Source of the DNA: Candidatus Metaruminococcus caecorum
Lineage (GTDB): Bacteria; Bacillota; Clostridia; Oscillospirales; Ruminococcaceae
Assembly (NCBI GenBank): GCA_904420045.1
Contig: CAJFTY010000008.1
Location: 1-64,000 of the forward strand
Direction: 5' to 3'
Length of the DNA: 64,000 bases
Shown here: one piece after another, positions 26,364 through 35,543 of the stretch
Layout: the number at the start of each line of letters is the position of its first letter
Position numbering within the stretch: the first letter of the stretch is position 1
Position numbers and translations under genes: made by a program
The notes under the pieces: model-generated
Databases searched by the model: none
The model's input: the letters and a program-made list of their open reading frames with translations, nothing else
What the model was told of the DNA's origin: nothing

Positions 26364-26777
26364 TCAATTGTTCTCTTCTTCCATGTCCTTGCGCTTGTCA
26401 GCGTCGGAATGAATCATCCGGGCAAGCAGTTCCAATGGAAAGGGCGGCTGTGCCAGCGGGCGTACCGCCAATTCTAAAAGTTTTAAGGGATTATCATCTC
26501 CGGCGCTGCGGTTGGAACTCAACCGCCCGCACGTTTGACAGCGGTGGATGATTGCCCATTCGCCGTCCTTTCGCACCCAGACGCCAATGGGTTCCATAAT
26601 ACCGCCGCAGCCAGCAGATCGGTCTCCCGGAAGATTGTCCAGATGCAGACTAGATAAACAATGAGGACAATGATTGCGGTGTCTGGACCCTGCTGCATGC
26701 AAAGAAACTGGCTGGCCACATACTTTACAGAAAAAAGAGGGTTGGTCGGATAATTTATGTTTGACAAATTGTTTCAA
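26364..26777 (-). CDS. RNHCP-domain zinc-ribbon protein
   Basis: 137 residues. The motif RHRNHCPHCLSSLH plus CKVCG upstream and HRCQTCG downstream gives the four CxxC-type knuckles of the RNHCP domain, with the conserved GDRSAGCGGIMEPIGVWV core. The family is thought to bind zinc and perhaps nucleic acid; its function is unknown. The ATG at 26786 abuts AGGAGG with no spacer, so I place the start at the in-frame TTG three codons later, nine bases from the ribosome binding site; the ATG remains possible. The C-terminal acidic tail (DADKRKDMEEENN) ends at a terminator. Confidence 0.88.
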   Translation of the reverse strand: MKQFVKHKLSDQPSFFCKVCGQPVSLHAAGSRHRNHCPHCLSSLHLDNLPGDRSAGCGGIMEPIGVWVRKDGEWAIIHRCQTCGRLSSNRSAGDDNPLKLLELAVRPLAQPPFPLELLARMIHSDADKRKDMEEENN

Positions 26778-26921
26778 GGAAAACATCCTCCTGATTGTTG
26801 ATGAGTCAACAGTTGGGAGGAACGCGGAGAATTACTGCGCGTAAACCTCCCGGTTTACCGCACAATCCCATTTACCATATAAATACAAAAACATTCTTCC
26901 TTTCCATAACGTTCCGTTTTG

Positions 26922-27521
26922 TTATTTTTTGTTTCGGGGCTTGTAGTGCGGGTTTTTCTTGCGTTTTTTGCGCACCGAAAACCCAAAGCTCCCAATTTTT
27001 TTCCCCAGCTCGTAATATCCGCCGTGGGCATACGCCGCCAGGGAGCTCTGTTCCAGCCGGAGCTTGCCGGTTTCGTCCACATATTTTGGATCCACGTTGA
27101 CCGCCACGATATCGGCTAAAAACATGTCGTGTGACCCCATGGGAACCACATCGGTCACTCTGCATTCCAAGCTTAAGGGGCTTTGCAGCAGCATGGGGCA
27201 GGAAACCTGGGTGGCAGGTTCCACCGCCAGATTCATGGCCTCGAATTTATCCACGTCCCGGCCGGACTTGACCCCGCAGTAGTCCGCCGCCCGGATCATC
27301 GGCGCGGTGGTCAGATTGATGACAAACTCGCCGGTCTCCTTGATCAGATCGTAAGAATACCGGGAGGGCCGCACGGATATGTAGGTCTTAGGCGGATTGG
27401 TGTTGAGAATTCCCGTCCAGGCGATGGTCAGCACATTCGCCTTTTCCCCGTTGCCACAGGTGACCATCACCGGCGGAACCGGCGCCAGCATCGCTCCGCC
27501 TTTCCAACTGATTTTATTCAT
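26922..27521 (-). CDS. Flavin reductase family protein (FMN-binding split barrel)
   Basis: 199 residues. The split-barrel pattern is clear: MLAPVPPVMVTCGNGEKANVLTIAWTG, SVRPSRYSYDLIKETGEFVIN and GSHDMFLADIVAVNVD are characteristic of flavoredoxin-like proteins, which bind FMN and transfer electrons in anaerobes. The start at 27521 has GGAG ten bases upstream; the open frame runs 44 codons further without a signal. A basic C-terminal tail (KKRKKNPHYKPRNKK) is an addition of this protein. Divergent from the radical SAM gene at 27697. Confidence 0.93.
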   Translation of the reverse strand: MNKISWKGGAMLAPVPPVMVTCGNGEKANVLTIAWTGILNTNPPKTYISVRPSRYSYDLIKETGEFVINLTTAPMIRAADYCGVKSGRDVDKFEAMNLAVEPATQVSCPMLLQSPLSLECRVTDVVPMGSHDMFLADIVAVNVDPKYVDETGKLRLEQSSLAAYAHGGYYELGKKIGSFGFSVRKKRKKNPHYKPRNKK

Positions 27522-27696
27522 ATACACATGTCTCCGTTTCCGCCGCGCGATATGCGCAGTTGAATGTTCGGCGCGGCTGTTTTTAGCATACCACACCAAC
27601 CGGCAGAACGCAACGAAAAGAGCGGCCTCCGCTTTCTCTTTTTGGCATATCATGCTATAATAACAGGGAATTTACATAGAAACGGAAGGTCGTTTT

Positions 27697-28599
27697 ATGG
27701 AACGGAACGCATTGGCATCCTGCACTCTTTGTCCGCGAAGCTGTAAAGCCGACCGGCTTCACGGAGAAACCGGCTTCTGCCGGGCGGGACAAACGATAAA
27801 AGCCGCCAGGGCCGCCCTGCACTTTTGGGAGGAACCCTGCCTGTCCGGCGCCCGGGGTTCGGGAACCATTTTCTTCTCCCACTGCACCTTACAGTGCGTA
27901 TTCTGCCAAAACCGGGAGATCAGCGCCCGGCAAACCGGGGCCCCGGTCACCATTTCCCGGTTTGCCCAGATCTGTCTGGAGCTTCAGGAGCAGGGGGCCC
28001 ACAACATCAATCTGGTGACGCCCACCCACTTTGTCCCCCAAATCACGCAAGGGATTTCCCTTGCCAGAAAGCGAGGGCTCGTGCTGCCGGTGGTCTACAA
28101 CTCCGGCGGATACGAAACGCCGGAAACTGTCCAGGAGCTGAGGGGGACGGTGGATGTTTTCCTCCCCGACTTCAAATACTGGGACAACCGGCTGGCCCGG
28201 AAGTATTCCGGCGCGCCGGACTACCGGGAATGGGCGCAAAAAAGCCTTGCTCAGATGGTGAAACAGACCGGCTCCCCGCAGTTTGACCAAGAGGGCATGC
28301 TGCGGCGCGGGGTGATCGTGCGGCACCTGATGCTCCCTGGGATGATGGAGGATTCCAAAGCGATCATCCGGTATCTCCACGAAACCTATGGGGAGCAGAT
28401 CATCCTGAGCATCATGAACCAGTACACCCCTATGGAGTTTGTCCGTTATTACCCCGAAATCAACCGCACCGTCAACCAAGAGGAGTACGACGGGCTTTTG
28501 GACTTTGCAATTTCCATCGGTGTGGAGACCGCCTATGTCCAAGAGCAGGGCACCCAGAAGGAAAGCTTTATTCCTCCGTTTGATCGTCGGGGCCTTTAG
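27697..28599 (+). CDS. PflA-like radical SAM protein (COG1313 type)
   Basis: 300 residues. Two Cys at the N-terminus (CTLCPRSCKADR) precede the radical SAM motif HCTLQCVFCQN (CxxxCxxC). The conserved SAM-contact segments LVTPTHFVPQI, NSGGYE and DFKYWDNRLARKYSGAPDY match the family annotated as putative pyruvate formate-lyase activating enzymes of unknown target. No glycyl radical enzyme is nearby. A -10 TATAAT at 27656-27661 precedes it and GGAAGG is seven bases before the ATG. Its last 32 bases overlap the convergent oadG. Confidence 0.93.
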   Translation: MERNALASCTLCPRSCKADRLHGETGFCRAGQTIKAARAALHFWEEPCLSGARGSGTIFFSHCTLQCVFCQNREISARQTGAPVTISRFAQICLELQEQGAHNINLVTPTHFVPQITQGISLARKRGLVLPVVYNSGGYETPETVQELRGTVDVFLPDFKYWDNRLARKYSGAPDYREWAQKSLAQMVKQTGSPQFDQEGMLRRGVIVRHLMLPGMMEDSKAIIRYLHETYGEQIILSIMNQYTPMEFVRYYPEINRTVNQEEYDGLLDFAISIGVETAYVQEQGTQKESFIPPFDRRGL

Positions 28600-28756
28600 A
28601 ATCGTCCGTTTGTTTGTTTTCTTTTTTGTTAAACGCCAAGCTGAGAAGCTTGATGGCGATCATGATGACCGCAGTCACCACAAAGACTCCCGCCATCCCG
28701 TAAAACAGATAGCGGAAGGTTTCAAAAAACTGCGGCAAATTAAAATGAAATTGCAT
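28568..28756 (-). CDS. oadG: OadG-like sodium-pump decarboxylase gamma subunit (62 aa)
   Basis: A single-span membrane protein: N-terminal helix (YGMAGVFVVTAVIMIAIKLL) then a charged tail (KKENKQTDDSKGPDDQTEE). Length, topology and the GMxxVF pattern fit the gamma subunit, which anchors decarboxylase subunits and stabilises the complex. The ATG at 28756 has AAAGG upstream. It follows oadB by 61 bases in one unit. A small hairpin (CCCC-AAA-GGGG) lies in the gap. Confidence 0.75.
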   Translation of the reverse strand: MQFHFNLPQFFETFRYLFYGMAGVFVVTAVIMIAIKLLSLAFNKKENKQTDDSKGPDDQTEE

Positions 28757-28817
28757 ATTGCACACCTTTCTGTCCTTGCAAATGGAAGCGCTTTCCCCTT
28801 TGGGGAGGCGTTTTGTT

Positions 28818-29939
28818 TTATCCGATCAGGCTCAGCAGCAATCCGCCCGCGATCACCGAGGCAATCTGCCCCGAGACGTTGGCCCCCGCCGCGTGCATCA
28901 GCAAAAAGTTCTGGGGATCTTCTTTGAGCCCCATCTTGTGAACCACCCGGGCGGACATGGGAAACGCGGAAATCCCCGCAGCGCCGATCATGGGATTCAC
29001 TTTGTTTTTGGTAAACAGATTCATGACTTTTGCAAACAGCACGCCGCCGAAGGTGTCGAAGATAAACGCGATCAGGCCAAGGCCCAGAATCACCAGCGTT
29101 TCCTTGGTGATAAAATCCTCCGCCTGCATTTTCGCGGCGATGGTGATTCCCAGCAGCAGGGTGATTAGGTTGGCCAGTTGTTTTTGCGCGGTTTCGGACA
29201 AGCTGTCCAGTACGCCGCATTCCCGGATTAGATTGCCAAACATTAAAAACCCGATCAAGGCCACCGACCGGGGCGCAATCAGCCCGGCGATCATCGTCAC
29301 CAGGATGGGAAACAAAATCCGAGTGGTTTTGGAAATATCCCTCTGCTGATAGTGCATCTTGATCCGGCGTTCTTTTTTGGTGGTAATCAGTTTGATGCAC
29401 GCCGGCTGGATGATGGGCACCAGCGCCATATACGAATATGCCGCCATGGCGATCTGTCCCACGTATTTGCTCCCCAGGTAATTAGAGACAAAAATGGAGG
29501 TCGGCCCGTCCGCCGCGCCGATAATGGCAATGGAGGCTGCGTCCTTTAAATCAAATCCGATTAAAGAAGCCATGGACAGGGTGAAAAAGATCCCGAACTG
29601 GGCCGCCGCGCCGAACAGCATCATTTTGGGATTGGATAAAAGCGGACCAAAGTCGATCATCGCGCCGATCCCGATAAACAAAAGCAGAGGGAACAGTTCG
29701 TTGGAAATCCCAGAATCAAACAGCAGGGACAAAACGCCAACCTCTTCCCTTCCGTCGATCCACTGGGTGACCGCTCCGGAAAACGGAAGGTTCACCAGAA
29801 TCGCCCCAAATCCGATGGGGAGCAAAAGGGCGGGTTCCATATCCTTTTTGATCGCCAAAAAGATCAGCACGCCGCCAATCAGCCACATCACCACCTGTTG
29901 CCAGGTGACCTGCAGAATGTTTTCATAGAGGATCTCCAT
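28818..29939 (-). CDS. oadB: OadB-like sodium ion-translocating decarboxylase beta subunit
   Basis: 373 residues, about ten to eleven membrane helices. It carries the beta-subunit signatures for the Na+ path: GAADGPTSIF (conserved Asp) and NPMIGAAGISAFPMSARVV (conserved Asn and Ser). In oxaloacetate, methylmalonyl-CoA and glutaconyl-CoA decarboxylases this subunit couples decarboxylation of carboxybiotin to Na+ export. Here no alpha (carboxyltransferase) or biotin-carrier gene is adjacent; only a gamma-like gene follows. The start at 29939 gives MEILYENIL; its ribosome binding site is weak (AAAGG, 14 bases). The 5' leader reads as a Mn2+-sensing riboswitch. Confidence 0.93.
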   Translation of the reverse strand: MEILYENILQVTWQQVVMWLIGGVLIFLAIKKDMEPALLLPIGFGAILVNLPFSGAVTQWIDGREEVGVLSLLFDSGISNELFPLLLFIGIGAMIDFGPLLSNPKMMLFGAAAQFGIFFTLSMASLIGFDLKDAASIAIIGAADGPTSIFVSNYLGSKYVGQIAMAAYSYMALVPIIQPACIKLITTKKERRIKMHYQQRDISKTTRILFPILVTMIAGLIAPRSVALIGFLMFGNLIRECGVLDSLSETAQKQLANLITLLLGITIAAKMQAEDFITKETLVILGLGLIAFIFDTFGGVLFAKVMNLFTKNKVNPMIGAAGISAFPMSARVVHKMGLKEDPQNFLLMHAAGANVSGQIASVIAGGLLLSLIG

Positions 29940-29995
29940 CTGTTTTTCACAACCTTTCCGAACGTTTTGCAGTTCCGGCAGCACAGCGGCGTTTG

Positions 29996-30125
29996 TAAAA
30001 AAAGACCTTTATCATGCGCAAAAAGTCATGATAAAAGTCTCGCTTTTTATAGTATGCGCGGATTTCGGACGAAATCGTATTGACGCGATCATACTACGGC
30101 AGCCGCCGCAAGCTACTCCCTTTTG
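29996..30125 (-). ncRNA. yybP-ykoY (Mn2+) riboswitch with terminator, upstream of oadB
   Basis: Minus-strand RNA elements in order: AAAAGGGAGTAGC (30112-30124; family GGGGAGUAGC loop), a GC hairpin (CGGC-GGCT-GCCG), stem TAGTATG (30090-30096) pairing with CATACTA (30050-30056), the internal-loop sequence GTCAATAC (30077-30084) before hairpin GATTTCG-TC-CGAAATC and CCGCG, then AGCGAGACTTTTATC (30029-30043), the conserved 3' segment. GACTTTTATCATG pairs with CATGATAAAGGTC (30004-30016), followed by seven U: a transcription terminator that would compete with P1. This is the same layout as the Lactococcus yybP-ykoY RNA, which turns genes on at high Mn2+. Confidence 0.85.
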
Positions 30126-30179
30126 TTTCCTGCAATTGTATTTGGAATCAGACACTCCTTTGTCAATGGTTTATAAACA

Positions 30180-30208
30180 ATTATACCAGAAGCCAGAGGA
30201 TACTACAA
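30180..30208 (-). promoter_or_regulatory. Promoter of the riboswitch-oadB transcript
   Basis: -10 TATAAT (30180-30185) with -35 TTGTAG (30203-30208) at 17 bases; start expected near 30172, about 50 bases before the aptamer. Confidence 0.55.
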
Positions 30209-30386
30209 TGGTTTTCTATAAAATTTGTCAAAAACATGCATGTAATTACGGGAGTTTTTCTGCGCTTTCCATGATTTTTCCATAGTATGCCCCAAAACAG
30301 GTTTTTTACTCCACCGCCTGGTTTAAAAAGCGTTCAGCGCTGGCAGCCACCTCATGGGACGAGACAGCTGGCCGATGAGGATGAAT

Positions 30387-31955
30387 TTATCCCCGGACCA
30401 CCTGTTTGGCCCAACGAACATCCTCACCGGTAAAGGCGTTGGTGATTCGGATCAGCAAAAGGTATACCGCCGCAGCCAGCGCAATCGCAGTCACCGCTCC
30501 CAGCACCGGGGATCCGACGGCCGGGAACAGCTCCAGCACCATATTGGTTCCCACTGCCGCCAGCAAAATGCACAGGATGGGTTTTACGACCCAATCCCCG
30601 GCGCGAACCCTAAAATTCGCCACCACTACCAGCCTGCGCACGCTTAAAAAGGTGTTGAACAGCTCGCTGACAAAAATGACCACGATATAGCCGTTGATTC
30701 CCCACACCGGCAGCAGAGTATACACCATCACCACGCAGATGGCGGCGTCGATGATGTTATAACGCATGGAGCTCACCTGTTCGTTGAGCCCTTTAAGCAT
30801 GCAGTCCACCGCGTGATCCAGGTACATCACCGGAATCAAAGGAGCCAATAGCTGCAAAAAAAACGTCACCTGGGGATCCCCGTTGTAAATGGCCGCGCTG
30901 AGACGTTCCGCAAACAGCGCAATGATCCCCGACACGCCGATGGAAAAAATCAGCGTGATCTGAAACACCCGGCTGATGATGTAGTTGATTCGCACGCTTT
31001 GTTTGATCTTCCCCTGTCCACAGCGGGCCATTTGCTCCGACAGCTCCGGAACCAGCATGTTGGAAAACGCCTGCAAAAACGCCATGGGGAATAAAATGAC
31101 CGGCATGACGATTCCCTGAATTGCTCCGTACACCGACAGGGCGTTTTTGCTGGACACCCCGAACAGCTTGAGCCGAATGGGAATTAAAATGTGTTCGATG
31201 GTCACCAGCCCCATCCGCATATAGGTGGTCAGCGCGATGGGCAGAGAAATGCGCAGCATTTTGCGGGTAAGCTTGGGCGAAGGGGGCTGATCCCCCTTGG
31301 GAACTACTCCATAATACTTGTGTTTATCGGTCAGATAGGAGATCACCGAGTAACCAAAGGACAAAAGCTCCGCACCGATGGAGGCGCAAACTACTACCAG
31401 GCAGACCGGTTCCATGCCCTGAGGCTGAAAGACGATCAGGCCAATCAGCGTCAGGCCGATCTTCAAAAGCTGCTCCATCACCTGGGAAAACGCACTGGTG
31501 GTCACCCGGCGAACCGCGGTAAAATAGCCGTTCATGGCGGAGGAAAATGCAAGGCAGGGCAGTCCGAAGGACAAAATGCGCAAAGAGGAAACGGTTTTGA
31601 GATCTCCCAGCCAGTGCTCCCCGATCAAGGGGGCCGCGGCGTACAGCACCGCACAGGAGGCAAATCCAAAAAATGCGCTGTACCCCATGCACTTTCGCAT
31701 GGCGCTTTTGACTCCCGACGCGGAACCCCGGCCGATTTCCTCCGCTGTCAGACGGGTGGCCGACAGGTTGATCCCAGAGGTGGCAAAGGTGATCGCCAGC
31801 ATATACACCGATAGAATCAACTGGTAAAGTCCCATCGCTTCGGTTCCGATTTTTCCGGAGATGAACACGCTGTACCAGACGTCCACCATCCGGATAAACA
31901 ACGCCGTTGCGGTTAAAATGACCGTGTTGACCAAAAACTTCCGCGCTCGTTTCAT
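30387..31955 (-). CDS. SpoVB-like polysaccharide/lipid II flippase (MATE/MVF superfamily)
   Basis: 522 residues with about 14 membrane helices. Resembles stage V sporulation protein B and related flippases (KIGTEAMGLYQLILSVYMLA, SGINLSATRLTAEE, FPMAFLQAFSNMLVPELSE), which translocate undecaprenyl-linked cell-wall precursors, in SpoVB for spore cortex. The start at 31955 (MKRARKF) has GAGG eight bases upstream; the frame could extend to a TTG at 31979 without signal. Single gene, divergent from typA across 299 bases that contain only a plausible -10 (TATACT, 32193-32198) for typA. Confidence 0.9.
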   Translation of the reverse strand: MKRARKFLVNTVILTATALFIRMVDVWYSVFISGKIGTEAMGLYQLILSVYMLAITFATSGINLSATRLTAEEIGRGSASGVKSAMRKCMGYSAFFGFASCAVLYAAAPLIGEHWLGDLKTVSSLRILSFGLPCLAFSSAMNGYFTAVRRVTTSAFSQVMEQLLKIGLTLIGLIVFQPQGMEPVCLVVVCASIGAELLSFGYSVISYLTDKHKYYGVVPKGDQPPSPKLTRKMLRISLPIALTTYMRMGLVTIEHILIPIRLKLFGVSSKNALSVYGAIQGIVMPVILFPMAFLQAFSNMLVPELSEQMARCGQGKIKQSVRINYIISRVFQITLIFSIGVSGIIALFAERLSAAIYNGDPQVTFFLQLLAPLIPVMYLDHAVDCMLKGLNEQVSSMRYNIIDAAICVVMVYTLLPVWGINGYIVVIFVSELFNTFLSVRRLVVVANFRVRAGDWVVKPILCILLAAVGTNMVLELFPAVGSPVLGAVTAIALAAAVYLLLIRITNAFTGEDVRWAKQVVRG

Positions 31956-32254
31956 GGGCCGTTCCTCTACCCTTTCCAAAGCGCCGGGGCAAATCCGTTT
32001 GCAGCCCCGGCAAGCATTTCCTTAACAAAGAATATGTCCGGCTCAAAGAAAACATGCAGGGCATCCAAATACGCCGCCCCAGATCGCGCGTTTCACGCTC
32101 TGGCCCCGCAATTCAAACAAATGTGGAAGCGTTCGGGAAAATCCAAAAAAAGTTTGTGAAAAATGACATTTTTTATCCCTGCAATTTTGTGATATACTTA
32201 TAGATATGTGTCAAGATCCCTATGAAACAATCGGTCAGTGAAGGAGAAATTAGC

Positions 32255-34069
32255 TTGATCAGAAACGATTTACGGAACATCGCCATTATCGCCCACGTCG
32301 ACCATGGAAAAACCACCCTGGTGGACGAGCTATTAAAGCAGGGAGGCGTTTATCGAGAAAACCAGGTGGTGGAAGAGCGCGTGATGGACAACAACGCTCT
32401 GGAGCGGGAGCGCGGCATCACGATCCTCGCCAAGAACACCGCCGCCCATTATAAAGGCATCAAAATCAACATCATCGATACCCCTGGGCACGCTGACTTC
32501 GGCGGCGAGGTGGAACGGGTGCTGAAAATGGTGGACGGCGTTCTGCTGCTGGTGGATGCGGCGGAAGGTCCCATGCCTCAGACCCGCTTTGTGCTGCAAA
32601 AAGCTCTGGAGCTGGGCCACCGGATCATCATCGTGGTCAATAAGATTGACCGGCCGGACGCCCGTCTGGACGAGATCGGCGACGAAGTGCTGGAGCTTTT
32701 GATGGACTTAAACGCCAACTACGAACAGCTGGACAGCCCCATCATCTACTGTTCCGGCCGGGCGGGCACTGCTTCCAGAGATCCCCATCAGCAGGACAAA
32801 GACCTGACGGTTTTGTTTGAAACCATCGTGGACTATATCCCCGCGCCCCAGGGCGACGAGCAAGGGCCTTTGCAGGTGCTGGTCTCCTCCATCGACTACA
32901 ACGACTATGTGGGCCGGATCGCCATTGGCCGGATCGAACGGGGCAGCCTCAAGGCCAACCAGGAAGTGATGGTCTGCGATTACCACGGGGAGATGGCGCC
33001 CTACCGCTCCAAGCTGGTCAATCTCTACCAGATCGACGGGCTGCAGCGGGTTCCGGTGGAAACCGCCACAGTGGGGGACATCGTGTGCTTTTCGGGTATT
33101 GAGAATATCACCATTGGCAACACGGTCACCGATCCCGGGACGCCGGAACCCCTCCCCTTTGTGAAGATCAGTGAACCCACGGTGGAGATGACCTTCTCGG
33201 TCAACGACAGTCCCTTTGCGGGCAAGGAGGGCAAGTTTGTCACCTCCCGCCAGATCCGCGATCGGCTGTACAAGGAGCTTCTAAAAGACGTTTCCCTGCG
33301 GGTCAGCGACGGCGAAACCACCGACAGCTTCCGGGTGGCTGGCCGGGGCGAAATGCACCTGTCCATTCTGATCGAAACCATGCGACGGGAGGGCTTTGAA
33401 TTTTCCGTCAGCACGCCCCGGGTGCTGTACAAGGAAATTAAAGGCCAGTGTTATGAGCCCATTGAGCACCTGCTCATCGACGTGCCGGAGGAAGCTGTGG
33501 GGTCGGTGATGGAAAAAATGGGCCTGCGCAAGGGCGAACTGATCCAAATGGCGCCCCAGGGCTCCCGGATGCGTCTTGAATACCGAATTCCCTCCCGCGG
33601 GCTGTTCGGCTACCGGAGCGAATTTCTCACTGACACCCGGGGCGAAGGCATCTTAAACGCGGTGTTCGACAGCTATCAGCCCTACAAGGGAGAGATCACC
33701 CGGCGGCAGTTTGGCTCCCTGATTGCGTTTGAAACCGGTGAAGCGGTCACCTACGGCCTGTACAACGCTCAAGAGCGCGGTACCCTGTTCATCGGGGCAG
33801 GCGTTCCGGTGTACGAAGGCATGGTGGTGGGCATGTCCCCCAAATCGGAGGATCTGGCCGTCAACGTGTGCAAGAAAAAACAGTTGACCAATACCCGCGC
33901 TTCGGGAAGCGACGACGCCCTGCGCCTGACTCCTCCCCGCCGCTTGAGCCTGGAAGAAGCGCTGGAATTCTTAAACGAGGACGAGCTGCTGGAAGTGACC
34001 CCGGAAAACTTCCGGATTCGCAAGCGGATTTTAAACAACGCTATGCGGATGAAGGCCCGGGCGAAATAA
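32255..34069 (+). CDS. typA: Translational GTPase TypA/BipA
   Basis: A 604-residue ribosome-binding GTPase involved in stress adaptation and 50S assembly. The P-loop [12 protein letters not shown] is at residues 13-24, with [23 protein letters not shown] and NKIDRP following; EF-G-like domains and the BipA-specific C-terminus ([21 protein letters not shown] is interrupted here by normal TypA variants) complete it. The start is TTG at 32255 with AAGGAG eight bases upstream; the ATG at 32222 has no ribosome binding site. Single gene, closed by a long terminator. Confidence 0.96.
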   Translation: MIRNDLRNIAIIAHVDHGKTTLVDELLKQGGVYRENQVVEERVMDNNALERERGITILAKNTAAHYKGIKINIIDTPGHADFGGEVERVLKMVDGVLLLVDAAEGPMPQTRFVLQKALELGHRIIIVVNKIDRPDARLDEIGDEVLELLMDLNANYEQLDSPIIYCSGRAGTASRDPHQQDKDLTVLFETIVDYIPAPQGDEQGPLQVLVSSIDYNDYVGRIAIGRIERGSLKANQEVMVCDYHGEMAPYRSKLVNLYQIDGLQRVPVETATVGDIVCFSGIENITIGNTVTDPGTPEPLPFVKISEPTVEMTFSVNDSPFAGKEGKFVTSRQIRDRLYKELLKDVSLRVSDGETTDSFRVAGRGEMHLSILIETMRREGFEFSVSTPRVLYKEIKGQCYEPIEHLLIDVPEEAVGSVMEKMGLRKGELIQMAPQGSRMRLEYRIPSRGLFGYRSEFLTDTRGEGILNAVFDSYQPYKGEITRRQFGSLIAFETGEAVTYGLYNAQERGTLFIGAGVPVYEGMVVGMSPKSEDLAVNVCKKKQLTNTRASGSDDALRLTPPRRLSLEEALEFLNEDELLEVTPENFRIRKRILNNAMRMKARAK

Positions 34070-34084
34070 AGCGAATGGTTCGAA

Positions 34085-34139
34085 CAAATAAAAAGCAAGG
34101 CGGATTTCCCTTGGAGAAATCCGCCTTGCTTTTTATTTG
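34085..34139. terminator. Long bidirectional intrinsic terminator
   Basis: A perfect inverted repeat of about 23 bp (AAATAAAAAGCAAGGCGGAT and complement) between convergent typA and the cupin gene. Confidence 0.93.
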
Positions 34140-34157
34140 TTTTACATAACTTCCGCA

Positions 34158-34634
34158 CTATTTTTCCCCATCAAAATACCCGACCTGCGCGTCATCCTGA
34201 AAATACATCCCAGGTTCACCCCGCAGGCTGATCCCGGTTTTTCCTGTTTCAGGATAATGCAGGATATCCGGGGAACGAGACGTGTCCACATCCAGGTAGA
34301 CAAGCGGCTGCGTCTGTGAGGGGTTGTAAAGCCGGTGAGCGCTGTTCTTTCCCGGGGGAAAAACAATCACATCCCCGGTGCGGACCGTTTTTTCCCCATC
34401 TGGAGTTTCCAGGATTCCTTCCCCGCTCAGAATATAAAAAACCTCGGTATTCTGGGTATGATAGTGGTATGGATAGTTGCACTTACCGGGAGGAATTTCA
34501 TAAAAGTTCACCAGGCACTGGTCGAACTCCTCCGCGGATGCAACCTCATACCGGAGATACTCGTATGTTTGACCATTCCCTTCCCGCTGGGGCGTCAGGG
34601 AAGAAAGGCTTGTCAACAAAATGTCTTTTCTCAT
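34158..34634 (-). CDS. Cupin-domain protein
   Basis: 158 residues, one cupin barrel: motif 1 in GKCNYPYHYHTQNTEVFYI (two His and a Glu) and motif 2 in GDVIVFPPGKNSAHRLYN (Gly/Pro/His). The segments EGILETPDGEKTVRTGD and LVYLDVDTSRSPDILHYPE are typical of small sugar- or metal-binding cupins. Start at 34634 (MRKDILLTSL) with GAGG six bases upstream, in preference to a longer frame to 34703. Function unknown; it lies 20 bases after the NERD gene and may share its transcript. Confidence 0.9.
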   Translation of the reverse strand: MRKDILLTSLSSLTPQREGNGQTYEYLRYEVASAEEFDQCLVNFYEIPPGKCNYPYHYHTQNTEVFYILSGEGILETPDGEKTVRTGDVIVFPPGKNSAHRLYNPSQTQPLVYLDVDTSRSPDILHYPETGKTGISLRGEPGMYFQDDAQVGYFDGEK

Positions 34635-34653
34635 GGCGGTCCTCTGATACGCT

Positions 34654-35310
34654 TTATTTATTGCGCTTCGCCATTTTTTTGACGTTTTTATTGTGATTTG
34701 CAATCAGCTTTGGATCGGTGACCCGATGTTCCATCAACGTGTTGTACAGCTTCTCCACATCCACGTCGTTGTCTTTTTCATACGCGGATTTGTGCAGCAC
34801 TTTTTTTAGTTTTCTAAGCTTGATCACCGGCAGGTTTTTCGGAATATACAGATGAGATTTTCTTCCCCCGGTAAAGACAATCAGACTGTCAATGTTGATG
34901 TTGTAAATTTTTTCCTTGGCAAAAATATGCCGGATGGCGTCAATATGGGTTTGATTCTGCATGATGGGATTGTAAAACTTATTTTTTTCATCTCCCACCA
35001 CATGGAGCCACTCTTTATCCTTTGGTGCACCGTATATATCGCCTTTATAATTTTTGGTTTCAATGACGATCATTCCAAAAAAGCCGATGAGGATATGATC
35101 CACCTGGGTCGTTTTGTCATACAACGGCAGATAGATGTCGTTGATAACCTTAAAACTGCGGATCCCGGCAAACCGTTTTAAGATACCGGCGACCTTTTTT
35201 TCTCCCTGAATGCCCACGCGGACGTTCTTTTGACTGCGCAGATAGGCGCCTAATATCGCGATAAAGATCACGATCACCACTGCGGAGATGACGATTGATT
35301 CCCAATTCAT
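34654..35310 (-). CDS. Membrane-anchored NERD-domain (nuclease-related) protein
   Basis: 218 residues: one N-terminal membrane helix (IVISAVVIVIFIAILGAYL), then a NERD domain with GIQGEKKVAGIL, QVDHILIGFFGMIVIETKN (the PD-(D/E)xK-like Asp ... Glu-x-Lys core) and YNPIMQNQTHIDAI. NERD proteins are suspected nucleases or DNA-processing factors; activity is not established here. The start at 35310 is internal to a longer frame; AGGAG sits 13 bases upstream, on the long side. Confidence 0.9.
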   Translation of the reverse strand: MNWESIVISAVVIVIFIAILGAYLRSQKNVRVGIQGEKKVAGILKRFAGIRSFKVINDIYLPLYDKTTQVDHILIGFFGMIVIETKNYKGDIYGAPKDKEWLHVVGDEKNKFYNPIMQNQTHIDAIRHIFAKEKIYNINIDSLIVFTGGRKSHLYIPKNLPVIKLRKLKKVLHKSAYEKDNDVDVEKLYNTLMEHRVTDPKLIANHNKNVKKMAKRNK

Positions 35311-35543
35311 GATACTGCTAATGCTCCTTTTGCTGATAGTTCCGCCGCCGATCAGGCCCTTGAGCCAAACGGTCCCTTGTGATGCCGGTGTACGGCACGC
35401 CATTTAGGGCGTACTTCTTTTCCGTTTGCCCACCGATTGGACAGCACATATCGTTATTGTATCATAAACGAATAAAAAATAAAAGAACGTTCATACTAAT
35501 TTCGAATCCAGTTTCAGTTTTATCCGATTTGGAGGTTAAAGTT

